Below, one piece after another: positions 33,269 to 42,541 of a stretch of DNA of 64,000 bases (its first letter is position 1; every line of letters starts with the position of its first letter). The stretch comes from Isoetes taiwanensis (taxonomy: Eukaryota; Streptophyta; Lycopodiopsida; Isoetales; Isoetaceae), in the NCBI GenBank assembly GCA_021234155.1, contig JAJEKV010000106.1, positions 551,050 through 615,049 of the forward strand, in the 5' to 3' direction. Made by a program: the position numbers and the translations under genes. The notes under the pieces were generated by a model. The model saw only the letters and a program-made list of their open reading frames with translations, had not been told where the DNA came from and ran no database searches.

Positions 33269-35171
33269 TTACATTAATAATGGTACATTTACATTAATGC
33301 ACCCTTTAAGTTCGAAAAAACGAATATTGTTGTTATTTAATGGTTCATGTCGACAAACTCTAGCAGCCGGAAATACCTTTCCTGCCCTGCAGAAGTAATT
33401 TTTTTCTGGTGCACAGTGATCGTCTTCAGAACAAATACAGAGCCCTTCTAGTGCACAATGATCCGTCACAATAACCAAGTTTTCGTTGCCTTGAAGCACC
33501 GCATCAGACCATTCACTGGAGAACAATTCTTCGGGATCGAACTTGTTTTTGGCTGCTAAAAAACTGGTAAGTCCTGGATACTTTTGGTTCATGCTTAAGA
33601 ATGCAATATTTCTGTTCTTTCCCCAGTGAGGCAGGCCTTGATACTTGAACAACGCCATTTGTTCTATTTCTTCCCATACGTCTTCACTTAGTCTTGGTTT
33701 TTTGGCATCATGAGCTCTGTAGTATGTAAACCCTATATCGACAGTATCATATGGTTTACCTAAATATGCGCTAGACTTTGGAACAAAGCGTAAAAGAATA
33801 CCAGCATATAAGTCTATTGCACAAAAGCTGCTTGGATTAAGGTCTCTCAAGCGCTTGACATCAGAAATGAAATCCTTGATTTTTGAGGTTGCAATGGACA
33901 CACCTAATTCGTGGTAAAATAATCCCTTGATGGTTCTGTCCCATGCACAGACCTGTGATTTACTATTTTGGCAACCACCAGCTGTCTGTATTTTATGTTG
34001 GTAGCCAACAACTGGATAACCTCTGAATGATTCATTGTTGTTCTTAAGACCTGTGCCCAATGCCTGTATAAGAGCTATTTGTATTTTAGACGCAGCACAC
34101 CTGGCTGTTTCACTGTGGGACTCTTCGTACAGATCCTCTGCAAAGGAAAGACAGGGTTTTAATTTGGAATCAGAATTTTTGTGCAACTGCCTAATCTCAA
34201 ACATTTAAGCAAAGAAAGGACAAGTTTTTAAAGGAAGAAGATTTACCAAGGGTCCTTTGAATTTCTATGGTTGTTTTAGAAATGGGTTGAAAACCAATGT
34301 ATTTATTGACACCATTCCCAATTTCATTGACTGGTACACGTTTATCTTCTCTGTAAACTACCAGATATTTGGCAGGGTACCATGTTATATCACCATAGTC
34401 CTGTGTTTGTGCAAAAGGCAAGATCTTCTCCTCCAAGTCCGCGTCGATACTAACGGCATTCGAAACAGATCTTTTAAACAAGGGCTGCAGAGAGAATGTA
34501 ACTTGTGATATAACACCAAGAACACCAAGTGAAACCTTGACAGCATTCAGCTCATCATGGGTCTGGTTCAGAATGATAACTTTAGAGTAACCATCTTGGG
34601 CTGAAGCAGGAACCACAAGCCTTAAGCTTATTATGTAGTCATGCATTGCACTGCTCCCAGCATTTAATCCACAACTTCCATGAGATCCAGTACTTAAAAC
34701 TCCACCTACAGACAGTCCATTCCAATATGGAGATGCTGGAAAAGCAAGGCCATTTTTTCCAACTTCATCGAACAGATCTTGCAGCTGTACTCCACTATCA
34801 GCTGCAACTGTTCTTGCTGCAGTATCTACGATGATATTTCTTGTATAATCTCTTGTGCTGATAACAATTCCGCGCTTTCCACCTGGACATACCAGCTTAG
34901 GGATGCTATGTGAAAAACTGCTTATTGCCTTCATTTTCATCTTGTTTTTTGCACCATACGCTACTACATCAAGCAATTCAGCTTCTGTTACAGGATAAAA
35001 TGCTTGGGCTGCATAGCAGGGCTGTCTATCTGGCCAAATCCCATAAGAATTGAATACCCAGCAAGTGTTTGCAGTAGCATTACATTCTAGTGGCAAAGGA
35101 GAAATTGCATCGACAAATTGGGCTGCTAGAGTTATAAAAATTGCAGTGAGGATGGACATGTTAGTGAGCAA
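33269..35171 (-). CDS. L-gulonolactone oxidase-like FAD enzyme (two exons, 597 aa)
   Basis: Exon 1 is 35171-34247 and exon 2 is 34137-33269. The donor CTTG|GTAAATC and acceptor TTTGCAG|AGGATC join in frame (IQRTL-EDLYEES), giving 598 codons with the stop. Residues 1-22 look like a secretory signal peptide; Met5 is an alternative start. The FAD-binding PCMH domain spans about residues 45-225 and includes GGVLSTGSHGS (156-166). The C-terminal aldono-lactone oxidase domain contains HWGKNRN (479-485), a hallmark of the family. Length fits plant L-gulono-1,4-lactone oxidases, which are linked to ascorbate synthesis, although activity of individual plant members varies. The frame has no break, so it is probably functional. 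It is the only clearly intact conserved enzyme gene here. Confidence 0.92.
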
Positions 35172-36645
35172 CTAAACAGTGAATTGAGTGTGAGGAAATG
35201 GAAATGGTTGGTTGGCCAATGGCGTTCTAATGTAAAGAAACAATCGGAGTTCCCTTCCTTGAGTAGTACTCAAAGCAGAAATAGTGGCGTAGAAGCCAAA
35301 AGGCTAGTCAAACAATGACATGTAGCCGATCATTACTGATGGAAGTGGCAACTCTGCTAGCAGAAGAAAAGGTCCACTTCCAGATTGGCATAGTATACTA
35401 TGCTTATGTATAAATGCACAGATGAAATTTGATAGGCCCAATTCATTCACCTGATTACAACAATGCATTTATTTAGTACAACTTTTTGCTTTAGTGTGTA
35501 AAATAATATAGAGGTTTTTATACTTGTACAATACCCTCCCATGCTCAAAATATATTATCAAAAAAGTTCCATCATTAATTCGAAAAAAGATGCAAACCAA
35601 TCCAGTTCTTGTAGCATCTCAATTTCGAGGCTCTCACCCTTGCCGTGGCTTGCTAAGGACATGGATTATTTTCACCTCCTATATTGTGTATATATCACTA
35701 TCTCTAACATATATATAATTCAAGCATTGCGTTCGTTTTTTCCAAGTATTATGGCGTCCCGTTCAAGTTTTATTCCCAACCATTGATCTGGCGAATATTC
35801 TAGGTATTGTGCCAGATCAATGGCCATTAGAATTTTGAGAGAAAAATTGCATGCCAATGTCAATGGTGTAGAACGAACCTATGGTTCCAGCTAAAAAAAA
35901 AAAGAAGCAACATAAAAAAAACCCAATGGTGCCGGTCACGGCCGATCTTTGCCATAGTATAAATCAAGCGGGGGCCTTACGCCTACTAAAAGCCACCATA
36001 GCTTCAACACCTTTAGATAGCGTAAAACCGATATGATCCTCTCTTCTTCAAATTCGGTCTCGAAAAGCACCAACATCGCATGGTGCCCAAAAAGAGTAAG
36101 TGTGCAATCTTGTGTAAGGCTAATCGCAAAGCCCCCGCAACTCCATCGAAGCCCCGCCCATGGAGCTCAAGCGGAGGACCTGGAGCAATCGATTCCCCTG
36201 GTACCAGGAAACCTAAACACAACAGAAGCCGCCTTTGCTCGCTCCACCCGCCCCTACTCGCAAATAGAAAAAGCGGATATGTGGAGCTACCGGAGTGGCC
36301 TTGTATGTCTTCTTGAGCATTGTTTGTATGTGCTCTATGTGTTGGATTCGTCTTGTATGTCTTCTTTGCCGCTTCATTGCATGACGAATTTGTGCCACTT
36401 TTCTGCAGGTAGGCTGTCGCCTACATGCCATGTGCCTCTCCTCCGCTGCCCTTGCCAAAAAAGAAGGGAGCATGCCTTCTTATCCAGGCCCTAAAAAAAG
36501 GGCGCCAATTTTTTTTTTCTATTCTTCTTAACCTTTCCAAAGAGCCTTTGCAAAAACATCCATGAAAAAAGGAATTGCCAAGCATCCAAAATAGCAATAA
36601 CCATCCAAGCTCCTCTCACATGGCAAATTATACCATTTTTTATAC
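35172..36645. other. Upstream flank of the oxidase gene; no other gene seen
   Basis: The first 60 bases contain an overlapping CCAAT/ATTGG pair (TTGGCCAATGG, about 35214-35224), suitable for a plant promoter read leftward. I could not fix a TATA box. A T/A-rich word, ATATCACTATCTCTAACATA, occurs at about 35694 and again near 36721. Overlapping frames at 36013-36500 have no recognised domain. Confidence 0.4.
35780..35823. repeat. Perfect 13-bp inverted repeat
   Basis: CCATTGATCTGGC (35780-35792) and its exact reverse complement (35811-35823), with an 18-base spacer. It could be a small hairpin or the ends of a very short element. Confidence 0.8.
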
Positions 36646-36712
36646 AATACGATACCGAAATCATAGTCCCCACCTTGCCAGAATACCCTCCCCAAACCCA
36701 AAACGAAATTAG
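36646..36712. repeat. Duplicated flank, copy 2
   Basis: Second copy of the 67-base segment at 33192-33258. No oxidase coding sequence follows it, so only the flank was copied. Confidence 0.75.
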
Positions 36713-36825
36713 CACACTATATATCACTATCTCTAACATATAATTATAATAGGGTAGATTTTAGAATGTTCTGAAATTAGACATTAAAATATAGATTTTC
36801 AATGGTGACTGTAATCGAAGGTACT

Positions 36826-36958
36826 AGAAGGTTCTAAAAAATCGATCAAGAAGAAACTACGATCTAGAAGAAACTATGGAGGGCTTTCTGGAAGCTTCTC
36901 TGGAACGCTATGCGCCTTCTCGAATGATCTAGAGAGCTCTTTGATTTCCTATAAAAGG
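36826..36958 (+). promoter_or_regulatory. Heat-shock-element cluster with TATA box
   Basis: There are three heat-shock-factor-type sites: aGAAggTTCt (36826-36835), TTCtgGAAgcTTC (36886-36898, three perfectly phased 5-bp units, with a further GAA at 36903), and TTCtcGAA (36917-36924). CTATAAAAGG follows at 36950-36959. Spacing from the last site to the TATA box is about 25 bp, as in plant heat-shock promoters. No heat-shock protein gene follows; the first downstream frame (36985-37212) is unrecognised. It may be a lost gene's promoter or the LTR of a heat-responsive retrotransposon. Confidence 0.5.
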
Positions 36959-38003
36959 GAGGAGGAGGCGGTTAAATGCTTTGATTGAAGCGGGGTTTAC
37001 GTAGAAGGTCGGCGCAGCTCAGAGAGATCCGTAAAAGGTCGTGGGCGGGCTCTAGCCTTGAAGAACCATCATCTCTGTTTCATGGTGATTCCTTTTGGTC
37101 GCAGACCTTATACCTTAGACCGCTCTGTCACTGCCTTGCCATAGTTTTTAAGCCCGGGGTATTGTGGGAGTTCCTTTGCACTGCAAATGCTTTGACTTTT
37201 GTGTATGATTAAAAATCCAGTCCGGTTTTATACCGGAGCTTGGTAGAGGCTCTTTGCTACTCAAATGCCCATCCCGTTTCCACCTTTTTTCTACATTAAA
37301 AACGTGAGCAAAAAATCGCCTCGTGTTACATCTTTCTCGTGGACCAAAGGAATTTGCGGGCGTTATCCAAGATTTCCTCGGATGATGGTACATAAAGAAT
37401 TTACGCCATAAAATACGAGAGTGTTGTGCGAGAACCTACCGGTTGCTACGTCAAGGCAAAAAGGAAAGGAGTGTCGATCTCTAAAGCGGTCAATTTCTTC
37501 CACTAGCGGGAGCACTTGGCTATTGACTTTGCCGTAAAAGCCCTCGCGAGAAAAGAATATGAACTGGGTCCATTCTCTTTGTGCAAAAATCAAAGCCAGA
37601 GTATAAAGAATCCACTTTCAAGTAGCCGCCCAAATTAAGGTGCTTGTGATTCTTTACATCTGTTGTGAATGCTTGATTTCATGCCCCGTAGATACTTTGT
37701 ATGTGAGGTTTTCTTGTGTAGTTTATTCTTGGTCAAAGAGCATTTGCGTAAGAATGGCAATTTTGGAATTGGTTCGCTAAATGATGTGGGTTTGAATGAA
37801 ACGCTGCGTAAAAGCGGGGAGCCCACATTTTCTTTTGCTTAACCCAACCGGGTTTTGCGGCTTTGAACGGAATTTTAGCACCGGAAGTCGATAGCAAGGC
37901 ATAATGAATATGAAGGAGCCGGCATCTTGATTTGTGGCATCGTGGACCGGCATTGAGAAGGGCTTTGCCATTCTCAGATATAGGAATGTTTAGTGTGGAG
38001 GGT
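36959..38003. other. Possible transcript from the heat-shock-type promoter; no gene recognised
   Basis: Plus-strand frames are short (up to 75 codons, starting MKRGLRRRSAQLREIRKRSW). Several minus-strand frames of 60-80 codons also exist. None has a family motif, and no LTR end, primer site or splice-consistent series was found. Confidence 0.35.
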
Positions 38004-38110
38004 TTGGCCTAGAAAATTGGCCGGCTACCGACGCGAGGCCAATTTTCTAGGACAGAATTCACATTACAAACATTCTTGCCGCCTTGAGGCCAATTTTCTA
38101 GGCGAGAATT
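38004..38110. repeat. Short direct and inverted repeat around GGCCAATTTTCTAGG
   Basis: GAGGCCAATTTTCTAGG occurs at 38035 and 38086 (about 51-bp period, with CAAACATTCTT shared), and an inverted form (CCTAGAAAATTGGCC) lies at 38008-38022. The array therefore has one inverted and two direct copies. Confidence 0.8.
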
Positions 38111-38138
38111 CCGACACACAAACATTCTTTGTAACATG

Positions 38139-38161
38139 AATTTTTTTTTTTTTTTTTTTTG
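38139..38161. repeat. T-run (possible poly(A) end of a leftward retroelement)
   Basis: More than twenty T residues, followed by GGGGCATTTTTCGCCC and then repeated TATGGCGCC words to 38470. If it is the poly(A) of a minus-strand element, that element's body would lie to the right. The T-run at about 11226 has a similar right flank. Confidence 0.35.
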
Positions 38162-39851
38162 GGGCATTTTTCGCCCGCGTCGGCCATTTCTTGTTCCTCT
38201 TTTTCGTTGGGCGGCCGAGGTCTAGCTATGGCGCCTCGTGACGCCAGTGGCCTAGGCGTCATCGATCCGGCTGCTTTTTGTATTATCTGAGGCGCTGGAT
38301 CGAGACCTATCTTCTGATGTAATTTTGGAGAGGAGCGCCTTAGATTTTCCTAGTTTTTGGAAGAATCTTGATAGGTTATAGGTTATGGCGCCTTACCGTA
38401 GATGATGCTCCTATGGCTGTGGCGCCTTCTTGCTTCAAGAAGTTTCGGCTCTGGCGCCTTGTTGCTTTCAGAAGGAGCTTGCATGTTTTGCAAGTAAGAT
38501 TTTTCAGCTTCTAGTTTTATAAGTATTTCTTTTGCATGTATTGCAGGTTAGATGTGCTTTGGGATGCTTCATTTCCGCAAACGATGCTTCAGGATGCTAA
38601 GCAACCGTATGCAGAGCAAGAATATGAAATCAAACTGTGGCTTCTTGGATATGTCATGAATCTTTCTTGTTCGCTTTATGCCTCTTCTGAATCTTTAATG
38701 TTCCTGTTCGCTTTCCTTGTTTTTAATTGGATCCTCCATTCTTTGTCAGCAATTTAGTGCCTTGCGGTTTCTATCTAAAATTTGAGGCATATTGACAAGA
38801 TCCCTTTTTCTTCTTGGCTTTCTTATCAGATGTGTCATTTATCGATTTTTTATGAAGCAGAACCAAGCTATCTATAGAGATCGGCCGCAATAGAAATTTT
38901 TTATGAAGCAGGCTATCTGTGGAGATCGGCCACAACGGACCAACGGGCAGTGGCAGAGGGGCATGCATGTGTAGGCTTTGCAGCCACCATCTGTTGCTTG
39001 GTTTCTTGGGGTTCAATTCCCCATCTAGTAAATAAAATTTGCAGTAAATTTAATCAAGAAACTCTTCTGTGAGGCACAATGCAAGTAAAATTTCTAGAAA
39101 GATCTGGAATCAATGTTTTGATTGTAATGTCTCGATGTCTTTAACTGAAAAAATTTCCAAACAGAATCACTGATTCTGGAAAATGGCCTGTGAGAATGAG
39201 TGATTCCCGGAAAGAATCACTGCCACGTGGTAAACACGGATAGGCGGATGGAGCAGAAAATGCCCCACCCCAATTTTACGTGGTTCGGCACAATCGTTCA
39301 ATGTAATCTCATTCCCTTTTCTGACATAGATTGTGTTTTTATCAAAAGTTTTGTGAGGATTGGCTTTTTTTATGCCAAATATTTCCATACACCATATTGG
39401 TCAATGTTCTATATTTCTTCTTCAGTATTGAATGAATTGTTCCTCCTTTTTCCTCTGATTTGTCTGACGTGAAAGTTGCTATCACTAATACATTTCAGTT
39501 GAATTTTTGGATTTCTTATGTTCCCATATTTTTCTGATGCCAATCCAAAGCAGTCTAATGTTAAAGTCTCAAAGAAGGAAAAGGGAGTTGTCTTCTTGGA
39601 TTCATGTTAATTTGAAATGTAAATAATATATCTAACATGAATGAATGTCATAAACCTTTTGGATCAGATATGCATTGGAAGTGAAAAAGAACTAAGAGGA
39701 ACTTTGTTTATTTCATGTGAATAACTTATCTTAATTATCATGCACCATGCATGGTGTTTAAAAAGAATGGATGGATCTGAGTAATTTTAACAAATGTGTA
39801 GATGTCTGTAAGTTTATTCACTTTATGCTTGCAGATTCTAAGAAATTTATT
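38162..39851. other. No recognisable gene
   Basis: TATGGCGCC or GGCGCCTT words recur at about 38227, 38391, 38422 and 38453. A roughly 50-bp unit (TTTTTTATGAAGCAG...CTATCT-TRGAGATCGGCC) is doubled at about 38844-38940. A CACGTGG G-box word is at 39223. A possible short coding scrap (NPKQSNVKVSKKEKGVVFLD) lies at about 39544-39603 on the plus strand, unassigned. Confidence 0.4.
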
Positions 39852-40028
39852 CTTTTCTTCATATTGTAGAAAATTGAGAGCTCAACATCATCAAGTCCAG
39901 TGTTTGTACAGCCTGCAACATATGACAAGTAAGACTTGATCCTTTTCTTCATATTGTAGAAAATTGAGAGCTCAACATCATCAAGTCCAGTGTTTGTACA
40001 GCCTGCAACATATGACAAGTAAGACTTG
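39852..40028 (+). other. Tandemly duplicated mini-exon with intact splice sites
   Basis: A 90-bp unit is repeated essentially perfectly (39852-39941, 39942-40028). Each copy holds a T-rich tract and TTGTAG acceptor, a 59-base open segment (39870-39928 and 39960-40018, reading KIESSTSSSPVFVQPATYDK) and a GTAAGACTT donor. Both copies therefore look like complete exons. Because 59 is not a multiple of three, using both copies would change the frame downstream. The host gene is not recognised. The minus-strand frame across the repeat is considered incidental. Confidence 0.55.
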
Positions 40029-40130
40029 GGCTGCACTACAGGGTCATAAGAATGCGTTTTCAAATGATTTACTTTTTTAAAGATGGAATATAATTTCATA
40101 TGTTTTTTTTGATGGTTGCAATGTTGTGCC

Positions 40131-40200
40131 CCTAGGCTCAAACATGCCATATAGGTTCAAACGTGACATGTGGCTCAAACATGCCACATAGTCTCAAACA
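40131..40200. repeat. Inverted relative of the 38-bp tandem repeat
   Basis: CTAGGCTCAAACATGCCATA, ATGTGGCTCAAACATGCCAC and similar words are reverse complements of the units at 3493-3735 (GTGGCATGTTTGAGCC...CCTAGG). Three partial units are visible. Confidence 0.75.
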
Positions 40201-42104
40201 TCAAACACGATTAGATTCAACGGCCACGATGAGCGACTTGGGACTGGAAATCCGGTTTTGGGTGCAGAGTTGTCTTTGAAAGGAAAGTTTTAAAAACTCA
40301 GCCGATGGCGACATTTACAGACCAGGCTATCTAATATTGACTTTCCAAATAAGGTAAGCTTTCAATGGGACAATTTAGGGGGTGTCTTTTCACCAGCTCA
40401 TCATGGAGTCTCAATATCTTTAGCTGCCCTGCTCACTACATCATCAGCAGAAGAGACCATTGCCTCTTTCGAAATCCAACAACTCTATCATTTGTTCATG
40501 AACTTGGCCGAAAAATGAAAGAGCGTTAATTATGAACTGTTCGAAAGCCCCAATGCAAGTAGAGAACTACATTTTTGCCTGCTAGTGAAGAGCCACAACA
40601 GAGAGATGATCCAACGGAGGGGGTTCACTGAAAAGAAGGAAATATGCAAATATTAAGGGTGTCATGTTACTAACTTCCAAGGGAGTAAAACAATCAGAGA
40701 CTCGAAAGCACAAGCAGCCCAAAAGAGAAGAAAATCAATGGGGCCAAGTGCTGACATCAGAGCTCATTTTTACATCAGCCAAGATGGCAATGAATCAAAA
40801 TTCTTGGGTAATGCTCTATCACAATAGTGCATGTTAAGCAACTAGGAGGCTTGCAGGTTTATAATGCTGTCTAATAGACCCTACAGGTGGTTAATAAAAT
40901 CCTTCTACTTCCCTCTTTGTTTTTATTTTCTTTATTATTAAAGAGCAGATCGTTAATAATAAGAGCAATTGGAATTTGAAGACAAATCCATGTGAAGCCC
41001 ATTTGTGTAGTGTCCAAGTCCAAGAGGCTCTCAATGTCAATGACATCTCTTCAAGCACAACATATCCCTAAGATGGACAAAAGGCATGCTAATCTTGCAA
41101 ATGCACAAAGCCTTGGCTAGCTATAAAAAAAATTGTCAAAGCACAACAATTTTCTTACTATATTCGCTAGAATATTTCGATTCATCTCAAGTGCATGATT
41201 CATATAAAATCTCTTAAAGGATATTTCTCAATGGTTGTGTCTTGATGCCAAAATGTTGGATTCCATTGCAAATACCAACATGCAATAAAGCCCAAGAATG
41301 GTGTACATTTTATAATGCAACTTAATATGTGTCATAGTGACAATGTTTTCGATCCCATTTTTATTAGTGTTAATTTAATTACTTGCCTTTCATGGCTTTT
41401 AAAGGCTATGAAACTATATTTATATACAATGTAGTAAAAATCTTTGTAGAGTTCTTGAGGGTATCCTTTAGTAGCTAATAAAAATGCTTCATTCTGGGAA
41501 GGGACTCGCAATAGACACAAAACCGGCCGATAGATAGGCTTGTCATTCATCACAGCAGCAGTATACAATGGTTTGAAGAATAGAGAGGGGTAGCCGACCA
41601 TAGGAACAATATCGGACTACCCCATAAAAAGAAATGTGCACAGGCAACATAGAAGGGCAATGGCGACAACTTCTCACCGGGATAAAAACTCCCTTTTCGG
41701 TTTTCGAGGAAAACCCTAATGAGAAATGGTCGCCAACAACCTTGAATGTGATGCCCGAAAACCGAAGAAGATGGAGGGACGGGCGAACCCAAAAGATAGC
41801 AGGACCCCGTGAGGACGGCAGAAGCCCCAAATGTGCTTGCTCGAGAAGAAAAAAGATGATGTGTTTGGCGAACACAAATCTAGCAAGACCCCAAAGAGAT
41901 GGCGAAGCGAGAGAGACGAAGGAGACGGGTCGATGTCGATGGTAAAAGCAGGACCCCCAAACGACCGCAAAAACCTGCAGCAACTCAAAAAGAACCCTAA
42001 AAATACCCGTGAAATGGTTAGAAAGAACTAACATGCATGGCATGGACAAGGCAAGCCGCACAATCAACCCCCCGCAAAGAAGAGCAAATTAGAACATAAA
42101 AATC
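40201..42104. other. No recognisable gene
   Basis: Non-coding by inspection. From about 41600 the plus strand becomes purine-rich. The words GGGAAGGGACTCGCAATAGA and AAACCGGCCGA at about 41497-41532 recur at 42542-42577. The long minus-strand frame at 41543-42067 is Leu/Phe/Ser rich because of pyrimidine bias. Confidence 0.45.
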
Positions 42105-42310
42105 AGCACCCGGAAGGTGGAAAAGCATCACCCGGTGGGTGGCAATTAAGTATCGTCACCCTCAAGGTGGAAATAAATAGCATCACCCTCAAGGTGGAAA
42201 AATAGCATCACCCTCAAGGTGGAAAAATAGCATCACCCCTCAAGGTGGAAAAATAGCATCACCCTCAAGGTGGAAATAAATAGCATCACCCTCAAGGTGG
42301 AAATAAAAAA
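42105..42310. repeat. Minisatellite, CATCACCCTCAAGGTGGAAA units
   Basis: About eight units of 24-29 bp, the central ones nearly identical and the first two diverged (CAGCACCCGGAAGGTGGAAA). Units differ by an extra AAT near the end. Confidence 0.95.
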
Positions 42311-42418
42311 CAACATATGAAAAATGACATGATAGTGATGCAAAAACATTATTATAGTAAATGCAAAGTGAACAACATGAAATTGACGTGTCCCCCGGAA
42401 AGGTGGGCGAAAGGGAGG

Positions 42419-42541
42419 GAAGCTTCGGAGAAGGAAGGAAGTCTAGCGAGAAGACGCCGATAACCGGTCTTGAAGGGAAAAGAGCCCTATATAGTGGCGC
42501 CCTCCCTCCCGGCGTCCGATGGCTGGCCGGATCGATGCGAT
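42419..42541 (-). repeat. Direct repeat, left copy, with TATA box on the minus strand
   Basis: About 123 bp shared with 48491-48616, including TTCGGAGAAGGAAGGAAGTC, GATAACCG and ATCGATGCGAT. Read on the minus strand it contains CTATATAGG (42486-42494) followed by a CT-rich leader, so it resembles a promoter pointing left. Identity to the right copy is interrupted by several indels. Confidence 0.65.

Noticed and set aside
35396-35420. TATA box for the oxidase gene near TAGTATACTATG
   Set aside because: More than 220 bp from the start codon with several equally good AT-rich words; not decidable from sequence alone.
39818-40150. Minus-strand 110-codon frame with an exact internal repeat
   Set aside because: The repeat is the 90-bp duplication; plus-strand splice signals explain it better than a minus-strand repeat protein.
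41543-42067. 174-codon minus-strand open frame and overlapping frames
   Set aside because: Located in the same biased block; low-complexity Leu/Ser/Phe, with equally long frames in other phases.
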